DNA from: Mortierella sp. BCC40632
Lineage: Eukaryota > Mortierellomycota > Mortierellomycetes > Mortierellales > Mortierellaceae
Assembly: GCA_011634665.1 (NCBI GenBank)
Contig: WAEK01000017.1
Span: 690,001-754,000 of the forward strand
Length of the DNA stretch: 64,000 nucleotides
Direction of reading: 5' to 3'
Position 1 is the stretch's first letter; each line of letters begins with the position of its first letter. The notes below the pieces were generated by a model that saw nothing but the letters and a program-made list of their open reading frames with translations, was not told where the DNA came from and did no database searches. Of the stretch, positions 36,901 through 50,585 are shown one piece after another. Position numbers and translations under genes: made by a program.

Positions 36901-39900
36901 TCTGGGATTTGCGTGTCCTTGGCAGAGATCTTGACATCTTCCATGCCATGACCGCTTACAGCCTTGCTATCAGCGGCAGCCTCCTTGGACTTTTTCAACG
37001 AATAGATTCCTTCGAGGGAAGAATCTTGATCCAATGACGGTGTAACAGAAACGTCCCCACAGAGATACCGAGAAAGGTTCTTGATCAGCTTTGGTGTCGG
37101 TATTACTCGAAGGTTACTAAAAGGTGAGTTGCAAAGAATAACTAGATTGGCCAAGGTTGCCGCAGACCGTGTTTGAAGATCCTTGTTTTCCTCAAACTAA
37201 AAAAGGACGGTCATCGACAATACTATTAGTATAAAGTGCAGAATGGGAGGCCTCGTGAAAACAAAGCAAAGAACAATAATTAAACGGTGTCTTACCCTAA
37301 CACTCTTCATGACGCTATTGATAACAGGGCTAAGTTTTCCAGGAAGCGTTCCCAAGTTGATCACGGCCGATCCAACCGCTGCAGCAACATAGAGATCAGC
37401 CTTTTCCTTCACAGACTCGAAATAGCCAATGCTAGCAATAACGCGCTCGTGCCGGCTGGTCAACAACGGTACTGCAGTCTTTCTAGAACGTGCTCCGATC
37501 TGGTTCAGAAGATTTGGAAACACGTTGGCCGAGAACTGCCGAGCTATGTCACAAGTGAACCCTGCATTGCTATTGTTCTCGCCCGCAGGTGTCACCTGTG
37601 GAAGCGCTGGAAGACTGGCTTTTGGAAGCTTCCCGTCGCTCACAAACGCATTGAGGAGGGCTTGGATCTCTCCACGGATTCCCTTCAAGACAGTAATGCT
37701 TTCCAGATAACTGAGAGGCGGTTCTGCGATAAGACACTCTGTCAGGGCAGAGGATGCAGCCATCGCAAAAGGAAGACTAGCTTCAGTTGGGTACTTTCCA
37801 GTCTGTTCTTTGAAAGCAAATGCCCATTCTGCGACCACGAGGGCAGTCATTTGACGGCGCATTGCCCAGGGCGAATTGAAATTAGGTTGAAGTAGTGGAT
37901 AAAACGAGGTCTCAAGTTGGTCCTGGGGCCAGCTTGCCATTAAAAGTCCAAGCGCCTTACTGGCCGTCACACGGCATCGGATCACCGACGTGGTCGACAC
38001 CAGGGCCAAGTCCTGCTTCAGCATTCCAATGTCCACGTTGTGAGTGTGATTGTTTGCTACCTGAGCCTTGCGCCCTCGCAAGGTTCCTTCTGCTGCTGGA
38101 GCAGTTACTGCTCCAGGTGGCAAGTTCCCGGTGGGGGAGAAAAACAACCGAGTATCCAGCGGCGTTCCAATAGGCGTCAAGAGAACTGTAAAGAGCGTCT
38201 GAAGGTGTGGTCCAATTGTCGCAGATGTAAAGTTGGGTGTTGCCGACTTCTCCATATGAGCAATCAGCGATGCCATGGTGGTGAGCGAAAGGTCGAGAAT
38301 TTCCTTCTTCTCCTCCACAATCAGATTCTGATAGACCATACGAATGGTTCTGTCATCTACCCACTCTGCAATTGTCTTCATGTTTAGGAATGTCAAGATC
38401 GTATTCAAGACGGCCATGCGAACACTTGCAATAGTGTGTCTGAAGAATGGATAGAGTCGCGGAATGAGATTTACGAGCGAGTGGCTAAAGGGAGAGATAG
38501 ACGACGATGATTACTATAAGTAAGTATCTGGGAAGCATAACCAGTACGAACACAGCCACTAAACAAATATGAGTTTATCTTTACCTTTCGTCTTTAGGCT
38601 GGATCATGTAGTCAAGGACGCTTTGGTAACTGAACAACTTAGCGAGAAGATCCATGACACTTGCGGTGGATGCTGTCAGATCATCCTTTAGGACAGCGAG
38701 ACAATCCCAAAGGACGTTGACAACATCAGGTATCCGTCCTGGCAGCTTCTCTACAAAATTGGTGGCGATTGGGATCAGTGTTGACGCCGAGACGGCTCGG
38801 ACATCATCGTCCTGATCCTGTAGTCCTAAAATGACTGCTTGAACAACGGTCTCCAGCATTTCCGTTGCGGCTGGCGAGCCATTATCAAGAAGATCCCTTC
38901 TAACGGCCACGGCGTATTTCAATCCCAACATTCCGGCATGGCGAACTTCCCAAATACTATCGCGCTCCAGACCCTCTTCAAAGACATCGTTCTGGTAAAT
39001 TAGGCGCATCAATACACCCAGTGTATTCTTCACGTCTTCCTCTGACATGTGTCGTAGCAATGCACCCAAGGTCTGAGAACAGGTCTCTCGTACTGGAGCA
39101 ACAACCTAGTGCGACAATAAATGAGTGAATTAAATGTTAAGAGAAACAGAAAAGAATAGGTTATACGCAAGCAGCCTCCAGTGCAAGCTCATAGATACCT
39201 GATCAGACACAAAATCCCCAAATCGATCTAGTGAAAAGACGCAAAGCAACCGAACTGCAACATCCTCGAGCCACTCATTGTGCCTTGCATCATTTTCTGC
39301 CTTTGAGCACCCCACAACGCGACCAGCTCCACTTCCTTGAATTTTCAAAATCTCACGTAGCCCAATGCCGGCTCCATGGCGGATCTCCCAAGAAGGGTCG
39401 AAGAGATCCATACACAGCAGATCACAGACTCCTTCAAATGGCCATTCCGTTGATGTCTCCAGAACAGATTGAACAGGTAGCTTCGCTTCGACGACTACTT
39501 TGTTGGAGTCTGACTGAGGAGTGAACTCAAAGTATCCGCCTTCTTGGCCTTCTGCACCAGCTCCTGGGGTACTGGGGGTTCCTGGAGTCTCTGGTCCTTT
39601 GCGGCGCCCGGCCAAGTCAATAACACGAACTCTGCAACAACAAAAAAAAACGGTTATGAGTATGAGGCTCTAGTTCATGTTTCGTCAAGAGAATAAGCGA
39701 GAGAACAATGTCAGGCAGAAAGTCATACTTGTCTTTACTCTTGAACTTGAGATCTGTCTTTGCCCTGCGCTTCAGTTTGTTTCTCTCTCGAGCACTGAGG
39801 CCCTCCATTCCGGCCTCGTTCGGAAGGCCAGGCGATGGAAGGGCCTTTCCTGTCGAGGCAGAGGATTGTTCTTGCTTGATTTGTATTGCCGGAGTCTTTG

Positions 39901-40850
39901 GTCCAGAGATGTCGACGTCATCGACAAGATCAACTATTAGGATATGGAGCAAACACCTACACTAGTCAGACATGCTTCTTTTAAAAGAACATGCGTCTCC
40001 ATTTCAGTGGTTGTCCATTCTTACCATCCATGAATTGGGTTGTCATGATACCGAGATTGGCAGCCAAGTTCTTTCGTTGAAGAGCAAGCCGCTCGGCAGG
40101 GTCAAGTTCGCTCAGGTCCAGATCATACTCTTTTCCAGCAGAACCCAGTAAAAGTTTTCCGTTCTGTAGGACAGTACTGATGTCGAGGTTGGAGAACGAG
40201 AGTCGGTCATACCTTGGCAATTCTGCCTTCGGTTTCTGTTCTGTGCCATTTTCTTCCTTGACTTGGAGTTCTACTGTGGAGGCTGTTGATTAGTTTTTGT
40301 GCTTATTTAGGCGACAATCCTGTAGGCGGACCAAATCAAAGCGTGACCAGCGTTACCATCGGATGGATCCCATTGCGGAACATTGCTTACAATAGCTTCC
40401 AAAGCCTGACCCGCAGCGATCCGAGTGTCCCAGCTTTTGCTACGTACGTGGACCAACACCTGGATAAAATGGGGACATGAACGGGTTGGGATCATATTGG
40501 TCAGTTGTTTGTCCTGGATGGAACACCCAAATGCATCATGCGTCGGTCCTGATCAGCATTCCAACAAGACGTTACCCTTGATAATAGGTTGAATAGCTCT
40601 GAAGGGTGCTGCTTCTGAATATCACCAAGCTGTTGAGCTGCCGTTGCCCGAACAGCGGCCGTTGATCCAGTCTCGAGGAGAAGTACTAGGCGATCGAGTC
40701 TATGCGTGAACATTCCAGGAAGGGAGAAGCCATTCGCTGTCAGCCAAAGTACTCATCCGAGAAATCGTCCCAGTATCTGACGTCTTTTAAAATACAAAAC
40801 TGCTTGTTTTGGTAGGGAAACTCTTTTATTGTTTCTTACCTGGTCGCCAT
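33986..40850 (-). CDS. MOT1: Mot1/BTAF1, TBP-removing Snf2-family ATPase
   Basis: Twelve exons encode 1,903 aa: 40850-40840, 40699-40576, 40459-40357, 40273-40025, 39933-39729, 39631-39199, 39105-38585, 38484-37296, 37196-36758, 36639-35389, 35282-34394 and 34283-33986. Mot1 uses ATP to strip TATA-binding protein from DNA in the nucleus. The N-terminus MATRLDRLVLLLETGST and the long HEAT-repeat region (roughly residues 1-1200) bind TBP. The C-terminal Snf2 ATPase has Walker A DDMGLGKT (about residue 1316), the family-specific DEGH box (about 1427), SGTPIQNN, and a helicase-C domain with NLTGADTVIFVEHDWNP and AMDRAHRLGQ. The tail has the GLQKFKLNIANSVINQQN block and an acidic, lysine-containing end. 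Length agrees with yeast Mot1 and human BTAF1. The first coding exon is only 11 nt. All twelve exons close in phase. Confidence 0.96.
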
Positions 40851-42371
<1,521 letters not shown>

Positions 42372-44056
42372 ATGTCGTTTATTGGCTACAGACAGCTTAG
42401 GAATCCGGCCGTCAGGCTGGTTTGCTCCTACCTCTTCGACTGGATCTTCTGCTTTGTCTTAATCGGCCTCTTCTTCCTCCTGGATCGGGTCGAACCCTTC
42501 CGCCGTGAATTCTCCGTGGAAAATATCGCCATCATGTTCCCCCACAAAGAGGAGACCGTCCCACTTTGGGCCTTGGGCCTTATCTGTGCCGTGTTCCCAA
42601 TCTTTGTCATAGCCCTGGTAGCACTTGGTGCACGAAGGAGTCCGTACGACTTGCACAACGGACTTCTCGGCCTCCTCGTCTCTGTGCTCCTGACCACCAT
42701 TTTCACGCAGGCTATCAAGGTAGGAATGCATCTACAACACTCCCACACTTTCGATTCTTACTGCTCTCAAAGGATCCGAAATATGGGATGAGGCTCGCCC
42801 CTGTCGCTTCCATGGAGTGCTGCTTGAAGGATACAGGAGAGCAAAGAGCACTACCCAGATTTTAAATATATCCCCCGGCCGTGGTTTTTCTCCAGCCCTT
42901 CCAAAGAAAATCGGAGCAACGCAGATGATTAGCTTGTTCCCCTCCCCCGATCACTTCTTGCTCTCCCCCGCCCGCTCTTCCTCCTGTTCCCCAGAACAAC
43001 AGCAACTGATGATTCGATGATTAACCTCCTTGTTCTTGGCACGTGTATTCAGGTTACCGTTGGAAAACATAGACCCGACTTCCTCAGTCGATGCCAGCCC
43101 GCAAACGACGGCGTGCCTATTACCCACGACCTGCCTCTGAAGCTCTGGCCAGTCAGCGTCTGCACACAGACAGACAACGAAATCCTCAGGGACGGGATGC
43201 GCTCCTTTCCTTCGGGACATGCTTCGAGTAAGTTTTTTGCCACCCTGGGCTTGGCTCTCTTCTCTCTCTCCAGAGGGCGTTCTTACGCCTCAATGCAAAA
43301 ATGAAAGAGCAAGCACACGACCGAGGGAGCCTTGTGTCCAGACAAACGTAATCATGCACACTAATATGATCCTTTCTCCCTCCCTCCCTCTCACTCTCCC
43401 TCTCTTTTTTCCTTTTTTTATTTTTATGACAGCCTCTTTTGCTGGGCTGTTCTACCTGTCGCTTTGGATGGCTGGCAAGATGCATGTCTTTGACAGGCGA
43501 GGCTACTCGTTTAAGACGGTCATCCTTGTAGCTCCTATCCTCGGTACGTTTCACGTTTCACAGCCTCGAGTCTCCGACAAGGAGGAATGCTGGTATCTTC
43601 TCCAAACCCCGCCTCTAGTTGACCTCAAAGAACTCACCATGGATGCCTTCTGGGCCTTCCTGTCCTTCTTGAACATACTTTATTTTTTATACATGCTAAA
43701 TAGCCGCTATGTTGGTCGCTATCTCGAGAGTACAGGATTACAGACACAGCGCGCTCGATGTGACATGGGGCTCGATCATTGGCATCGTCTTTGCCATGTT
43801 TGCCTATCACCAGTACTACCCATCTTTACTCAGCTCGCGCTCACACGTCCCTCACCCACCAAGGGACTTCAGTTATCTTGTTACGGATTCTCATGGAAAC
43901 ACACATGAGGCGACTCAACTCGAGAACGTTACTGGAATCCGACGCAATCATGAGCTGGTGGACGAGACCAGATCCGAACATCAACCCCAAACATTGAGTT
44001 CTATTGATTCCAGCCGTGGTTACTCCAAATCCGAGGATCCATTACAACATGTATAA
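42372..44056 (+). CDS. PAP2-family lipid phosphate phosphatase (DPP1/LPP-like)
   Basis: Four exons (42372-42719, 43053-43227, 43433-43543, 43704-44056) encode 328 aa. It would dephosphorylate diacylglycerol pyrophosphate, phosphatidate or lysophosphatidate in vacuolar or ER membranes. The three-part phosphatase signature is complete: KVTVGKHRP across the exon 1-2 junction, PSGHAS-TS across the exon 2-3 junction, and SRVQDYRHSALD in exon 4. Several hydrophobic segments surround these (for example LVCSYLFDWIFCFVLIGLFF and the segment around GLICAVFPIFVIALVALG), consistent with a six-helix enzyme. The C-terminal ~85 residues are hydrophilic and not conserved. Family assignment is firm; substrate and compartment are inferred from Dpp1/LPP homologues. 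Confidence 0.93.
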
Positions 44057-44516
44057 TAGTCAAAAGTCAGATTAAACATATATTATTTACTACACCAACA
44101 TCAGTACCTTCCATGATAGCTTCTTAAAAAGGCAACCATGGAGTAGAAACGGAAAAAGAATGATGCCTATTCGTCTGACCATACCTCGGACTGTAAATGG
44201 TAATACTCCAAAGACTATACAGCAGCGGCCAGCTTTGCATATTTTTTTTTTTTTAAAAAAAAAAACTGTTTCTGCTGGGATAGCCGTGCAGGCTAAGACT
44301 AAACTAAGAATTCTAGTCTAGCCCCCTCCCCAGTTCCCGCTTTATAGTGCCATGGTGGTTCACGTGACCGGGCCCCCTGCGCTATGATTGCCAGTACCAT
44401 TTTTTTCGGTTTGCAAAAAAAAACATGGTCAAAATGCCTGTTACAAAATCAATGATATTCAAACTCCGACTAATTTTATTCGTGATGTTCTCGAAATCCC
44501 AATATTCATCTGAAAA
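44057..44516. other. Intergenic, 3' flank of PAP2 gene
   Basis: AT-rich, with a T/A palindromic run at about 44241-44265. No gene was seen before the tRNA. Confidence 0.6.
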
Positions 44517-44587
44517 GCGTGGTTGGTTTAGTGGTATAATTACCGCCTGCCACGCGGTAGACCCGGGTTCGATTCCCGGACCACGCA
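44517..44587 (+). tRNA. tRNA-Gly (anticodon GCC)
   Basis: A 71-nt intronless cloverleaf. Acceptor stem GCGTGGT/ACCACGC with discriminator A, D arm GTTTAGTGGTATAAT, anticodon stem CCGCC with loop TGCCACG and anticodon GCC, and T arm CCGGG-TTCGATT-CCCGG. It decodes GGC and GGU glycine codons. Confidence 0.96.
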
Positions 44588-45105
44588 ATCTTTTTGCATT
44601 CTTTTCGATCTTCGTAACGGAATCAGGTTCAAGAAATAGCCATGCGACGTGAAAGGATCATGGATATCCTCTTTCGCATGAATTGAAGCAACACAGATAA
44701 AAGTCGTTTCTTTTTTGGACGCAGTAGCGCTTCTTTTGTTCTCCTGTTTGGGTTTTTCTCATGGATAAAAGGCTACACAAGGAGGGATAGAGATAGAAAG
44801 TGGGCACATGTGCTCATTTGGTAGGTATCCCTTGTCGATCGTAATTTTTTTTTTTTTTCTTATTGAGACGACGTGCGCAAGTAAAGGTGACGAAGTGAGG
44901 GTTTTTTTTTTTTTTTTTTCCCTCATCTTCTGGACGGTGTGGCCTTTTGTCAGGACTGATGAATGGTGTAGGGAAGGAACGGAAGGAACGGAAAAAGGAT
45001 TGGGTAGGATTGAGGACTGGGGATTGGGGGGATGGGAGAAAGCAAAGCAAAAAGAAACACCATTTCAGAGAAGTGTTACTGACCCCTCCTCCCTCTCCCC
45101 ACAAG
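44588..45105. other. Intergenic, nothing recognised
   Basis: Contains T runs near 44850 and 44905. An upstream exon for the acidic exon at 45106 might lie here, but none could be identified. Confidence 0.45.
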
Positions 45106-45279
45106 AAGTGAGGCAGAGGAGGAAGAGGAGGAAGAGGAGGAAGAGGAGGAAGAGGATATTCCAGCGACCATCCACATGGTAAGTAATTAACAACAAAGAT
45201 AGAGGTACTCAGAAAGTCGAGTCTAAGTCTCGAAAATGCTCTGGTTCCAAGGATGAGAAAACCAAAGAGGTACTGACCC

Positions 45280-45314
<35 letters not shown>

Positions 45315-45553
45315 AGAGAGAGAGAACGAGAGAGAGAGAGCACAGCATTTTCCTGGGCCTAAATGGATTTGGAGCTCTCTCACTCTCTTTCTCTCTCTTC
45401 TAGACTAGCAAGAACTTTCAGGAACCAAGAGGATACATGAAGCTAGAGCTAGATAGCTATTCGTCCTTGGCCTTGAATACCAGAATGGCCTCGTCTCATC
45501 TTTCTTCTCCTTTCCCTACACTTTTTGGCTTTTCCTTAAACATGCAACAATGA
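45106..45553 (+). CDS. Possible last two exons of an unrecognised acidic protein
   Basis: Exon 45106-45178 follows a pyrimidine-rich acceptor with tandem AG sites (AAGAAG). It reads SEAEE followed by an almost pure Glu run and DIPATIHM, then stops at a strong ATG|GTAAGT donor. Exon 45404-45553 follows a CT-rich TAG acceptor, continues in phase 0 as TSKNFQEPRGYMKLELDSYS and ends at TGA after 49 residues. The two exons splice in frame with good consensus sites, which is unlikely by chance in this low-complexity DNA. No upstream exon or start codon was found and I do not recognise the family. Confidence 0.4.
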
Positions 45554-46916
45554 TATGTATACAAATAAAAATGAAGAAAAGAAGAAAAGAAGAGAAAGAC
45601 ATGAACCTCAAAAAAAAGAGGACCATCGTCTATTGTCGGCATTGAGAATCCAGTTGTTTTTTTTTTTTTTTTTTTTATTATATATTTATTTATTTAAAAT
45701 AAAGAGAGGAAGAGAGCGTGTGCGTGCTTATACTATACAAAGGAGGGAGGCAATAGGGCAGGGAAAGCAAAGAAAAGGGTTCTTAAAATCTTGGAGTTTT
45801 TGTGCCCTTGACGCCTTTTTTTTTTTTTTTTATACTCTGGTTGAGCTTGGGAGCTTGTTATACATGGATACTATTGTCTTGAGAAAGGAAGAGCTCTCGT
45901 TCTTTTCCTTTTTTTTTTTCTCCGTCTTACGTAGGTCATCTTGGATACCCTTTCCAACTTCATCTATCCGACAACACGTCGCTGTCGAATCCCTATCGTC
46001 GTCGCCGTCTTTTTTTTTCTTTCTTCTTTTTACATATCAAAGGCGGAACAGAAATGGAAAGAGAGTGGGAAAAATTACCCTCCACTTTCAAGGTCCAATG
46101 TTGTTATTGCATGCAAGACTTGGGTCATAGCAAGAGACCGGTGCGGGAAGAGGAGCGGCGGCTACTGCATGGGGACTTGAAGAGGACAGAACCAAGACTG
46201 AAGCCAAGACAAGAGCTAGTACGCGACCAAACGAAGACATGGTGGCCTGCATCCTTGCGTGAAGGTGGCGTGTATGTATGTGTGTCCGGATGTGTTGATG
46301 TATGGTATAGTAGTGTGAGCACTAGTTTACGTGCTTGTGGTGCGCGCTAGTATATGTGAATGATTGAGGAGAAGTGGATGACACGGACAGCGATGTGGAA
46401 AAGGAAGGTTGCCGAAAGAGCGGGAAGAGCAGCGATGGAAGACAAAGTGGTGTTGGCGGTGGTGGCTATCAAATAGGTTGTATTGTGTGGGACAAAGCTG
46501 TCAAGGGACTCTTCTGGATGATTCTGCAAAAGGAGAGTCGATGGGTGATTCCGAGGTTGTGTAGAGAGGCGTGCCTGGGGGGGGGAGAAGAAGAAAAAGA
46601 GAGAGGTAATGATAGAGAAGGAGAGAAGAACAGGGAGCGTTGGCTGTATGGCAGTGTAGGTAGGGCGTAGTGAGGGTCGAAGGTGAGTGAGGGATGGAAG
46701 AGAGCGAGGAAAGGGGAGGAGCAGGAGTATTTATACCAAAGGGGTGGGCATTGAGCACGACTCTCTTTTTTCTCTCTCTCTTCTCTCTCTCCTTGTTGCT
46801 CGCCTCTGGGCTGGGTCTCGATTCTGGTTCTCTCTTTTGGCTCTGCCTGTCTGTCTATCCACCCATGCGCTCTACATCATACTGCGCTTCCTAGCTGCAT
46901 CTACCATGACTAAAAG
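45554..46916. other. Intergenic, nothing firmly recognised
   Basis: T runs near 45657 and 45818 and short ORFs without known motifs. TATTTATA at 46728-46735 (TATAAATA on the minus strand) is flanked on both sides by C/T-rich leaders running outward, which suggests one or two promoters. Confidence 0.45.
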
Positions 46917-47144
46917 ATGGATGAAATCGACTACCGGAAACAGCTTCATCCACTTCCTCACTACCCTTCCCTCCACTCGAAAGATCAGATGCCTAATAAG
47001 CTGCAGGACGCGTCCAACCGCGTTGTGTGGATCTCTCTCCAAATGCAGCAAACTGCGCTTTGTGCATCGCTCCCAACGTTGGGCTCACCACAGTGGCAAG
47101 AGATAGGGGATGAGAAGCCTGCGAACGGGGGCGGGCGAGGATAG
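46917..47144 (+). CDS. Possible small protein, unrecognised (75 aa)
   Basis: The ORF starts MDEIDYRKQLHPLPHYPSLH, about 180 bp after a TATA-like TATTTATA (46728) and a CT-rich leader (46763-46790). Codon usage and amino-acid composition over the first ~55 residues look coding rather than low-complexity. The last ~20 residues are Gly-rich and may instead be intron read-through. No family is recognised. A possible continuation after a TAG acceptor near 47365 is too ambiguous to model. The alternative is chance. Confidence 0.3.
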   Translation: MDEIDYRKQLHPLPHYPSLHSKDQMPNKLQDASNRVVWISLQMQQTALCASLPTLGSPQWQEIGDEKPANGGGRG

Positions 47145-48512
47145 GGAAGGGGGAAGCAGCATGTAGTAGGATCAGGAAGCCTGGATGGCCGTTGGTATGC
47201 GTATGGCAATGGTTTCAAACCGCTCGTTAGAGGTTACCTTGCCCTGGCCTCGGTCCCCCGGGGAGAGAATGCGCCAATAGTGGTGCGAGAACGAGGGTTG
47301 GACAATGGAGCGTCGCAGTGAGCCTCCCTTTGGTCCATCATGCTTGCTTTTGCTTTTTATTTTTGTAGAGACAGGCCAAACTTCCACTTCTCTCCTCTCT
47401 GAATGGCTATGGCCCTGCAGCCAAACCGTTGAGTGGAAGGAGATGTTGCGCTTCAGTTTGCTTACGTCTACGCCATGTCTATTCTCTCATCCTCAGACAG
47501 TCTTTGCATTAAACTGTCAGGTCATCTAACCCCTTCCCAACCGGCGCAGTGCATCTACCATGCGCCATCGGTTACTTGGTTTGCAAGAAAAATAGGATGC
47601 GGGAAATGCGTGCTTTATGGCTTGTGAGCATTGCATCCAGAGGCGTGCGTGAGGACATCTGGCAGCAGTCGAAACAGTTACGGAGGACAGTGGAGGGAGT
47701 GGGGGTGAGAGCGGACAGAAGAGGTCGAGCCAGGGAGAAAAAAAAATGCAGCGAAGGGAGGGATACAGCAAAGGCAGGGATGGAGTGAGGCAACTCAAGG
47801 GAGCGCATACCCCACCCTTTCCGCCGTTCCCATCCACTCCGTTGTGTTTTTCATACTCATCGCATGGTCTGCATTACGGCCGTTCGCACGCAGGCAATAC
47901 CGGTCATTTTTACCGAGAAGACCACGTTTGAAAGAGTGACCTGCAAATCCTGAAGTGTCCTGTCGTTCAGTAGGCAAAGTGTGTTCACTCTATGTCCTCC
48001 GCTCTCTTATTCCATCCTGTCACTGGGCGATATATTATTGTCCCTTGCCATGGAATCCAAGGATCTGAAATGTCGTACCCTGTTCCTGAAATTCTCTGCC
48101 CCATGATCCTCTCTTCCTTTTCTTCCTCTCTTTCCCTTTTCCCCCCTCTTTTTCTTTGCCACCGGTTTCGTTTACCGTTGCTTGCTCCATTTCTGGGTGC
48201 ATTCTGCATAAAATAAATAGATAAAGTCAGGAGAAAGAAAATAAGAATGAATAAAGGTGTAAATGAGCTTTTTTTTTCTACCCCTTCTTCTCTGGGTTAG
48301 TATGGAGACTCTACTATTGTTCGTACTCAATCAGAGCCTGAGAGGGTTCTAGATCCATTTGTCGAGGCTGTTGGAAATGAAGTCGACAGAAAAGTCTCGA
48401 AGCAACGCACAGGGGAGGAGATGCAGGCACCCTTTTCAGTTTATTCCAGACTTTCTGTCTTTCTTCCAGAGTTATTATTCGGAAGATGGGTAAATCCAGG
48501 AAATGCTCATTC
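47145..48512. other. Intergenic, nothing firmly recognised
   Basis: Short ORFs overlap on both strands (for example 47172-47387 minus, 47433-47627 plus) without known motifs. The end of this stretch is the 3' flank of the isopropylmalate synthase gene. Confidence 0.45.
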
Positions 48513-50585
48513 CTACACGTTGACTACTTTCGCATCAACGGCCCGGTGTCGGGATTCATTCGCTACAAGTCGGTTAATTGCATCTACATAGGCCTTTGCC
48601 GCGGTCTGGATAATGTCTGTGCCAGTACCATGTCCAAGGAACACAGGATGTTTCACCGTGGTCATTGTTGCGGCTGCAGTCTTGGAGGTGAAAGTGCTAT
48701 CCTCAGGATCATCCGAAGGTTCATCGCTATCTGATCCAGGCACGGCTCTTTCGCCTGTCTGGGTCGTGGCTTGAGTAGCCGGTATCTCTTCTTCAGCAAT
48801 CTGGACCGATACCTGCGCTAGTGCATCCTGACCCTCTCCCAGTGCTGAAACATCAAACTTGACAAGGCGAACCGTCTTTCCAACCAGACGCTGGATCGCC
48901 AAGAAGAGGGCTTCTACAGGTCCACTCTTACTAATAGCTACGTCCACAATCAAGTGTCCCGTCTTGGTGTTCTCAATCTGGACAGTTGCTGTGGCATACG
49001 AATCACCGGAAAGAACTTGGCTGCTCTTCAAAATAAAGGCTGGCCAATGGACACTATCCTTAGACATGGTCGACAACAATGTGACTCGTTCAGAGAGGAG
49101 AGCAACCAGATCTTGTTCCGTCACCCGTTTCTTGGAGTCGGCCAAGTGCTTGAAGCTATCGAACGCCCCTTGGAATGTCTCGTCATCCATGTCTCCAAAA
49201 CCAATCTCTTGGAGTTTGGATCTGAATGCGGCTCGTCCAGAGTGTTTTCCAAGAATCAGCATGTTGGAGCCATTAGCACCAACGGTCTCTGGGCTGATAA
49301 TTTCGTATGTAAGCTTGTTCTTCAGGACCCCATCTTGATGAATACCTGACTCGTGCGAGAATGCGTTAATGCCGACAATGGCCTTGTTCGGTTGGATGAC
49401 AGTACCTGATAGGGTAGAGACCATCTGGGAGATCCTGCAGAGGTGCTCAGTGCTGATGGTGTGGTAGACGGGGAAATGGGAAGAGTGCGTGTGGATGGCC
49501 ATGACAACCTCTTCCATCGCCGTGTTTCCGGCACGTTCGCCTATCCCATTAATGGTCACCTCGACTTGCCGAACCCCATTCATTATGGCGGCAAGAGTGT
49601 TAGCGGTAGCAAGTCCAAGGTCATTATGACAATGAGCAGACCAGATAACATCCTTCTTATCCTTCTTTGTAGGTTTAGTGTTGGCCATCAGGTACTTGAA
49701 CATTGCTCCATACTCTACTGGCATATTATATCCGACTGTATCTGGGACATTCAATGTCGTCGCACCGGCGTCAATGACAGCAGCAAGAACCTCGCACAAA
49801 AAGTCTTGATCGCTCCGACCTGCATCCTCGGGCGAGAATTCAACATCATCCGTCAGTGACTTTGCAAAGGAGACTGCAGCCACGGCTCGAGCAATACACT
49901 CTTCACGAGTGATCTTGAGCTTGTATTTGAGATGAATGTCCGAGGTAGCAAGGACAATATGGATTCGATGTCGAGGCGCATTCGAGACTGCATCGTAGCA
50001 TCTTTGGATGTCTTCACGTACTGCACGGGCCAACCCTGCAATCGTCTATGCAGTGCGAGCATAAAAAAAGTCGGGAAGCTCGTGAGCATTTTTGTGCAAC
50101 AAGGAACGCAGAACCTCTACGTGCTATCCTGCTTGGACTAATATTACTCATTTTTGTACGCTCTCGGACAAACGGAAAAAGAAAAAAAAAAGACGATAGA
50201 TAATCTCCACACTAAAAAATCCGAAGTGCAGAGCATGCTATTACCATGGGTGTCCCCACTGCCTCACGGCCAATCATGAGGGGTCCGACCTCGGCAGCAA
50301 TCCGCTCGACGGCCTCAAAATCTCCCTGAGAAGAGATAGGGAAGCCAGCTTCGAGAACGTCTACTCCAAGACGGGAGAGTTGCTTTGCAATCTCAAGCTT
50401 TTCCTTCACAGTGAGGGTCACTCCTGGGGCCTATTCCGTCCATTCAAAGGGAGAGGTGTTAAGAGGGCCTTCCACCAGGTCTAACGGTTCTACACTATAC
50501 CAAAATCTTTTTATCCGCATACCTGTTCGCCGTCCCTTAGGGTCGTGTCGAAGATGATGAGCTTTTCCTTGTTCTTCGATACCAT
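48513..50585 (-). CDS. 2-isopropylmalate synthase, LeuA type 1
   Basis: Three exons (50585-50523, 50430-50245, 50045-48513) encode 593 aa. It condenses acetyl-CoA with 2-oxoisovalerate in the first committed step of leucine synthesis. The DRE-TIM barrel shows [14 protein letters not shown] (catalytic Arg and metal Asp), metal-binding HCHNDLG, and NGIGERAGN. The C-terminal LeuA allosteric domain that senses leucine follows (about residues 450-530), then an acidic tail. The motifs are those of the bacterial/plant LeuA type 1 class rather than the type 2 Leu4/Leu9 enzymes of ascomycete yeasts. No mitochondrial presequence is visible: the start MVSKNKEKL is the first ATG, and upstream in-frame extension would need a TTG start. 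A TATA-like CATAAAAG lies about 150 bp upstream. Confidence 0.93.
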
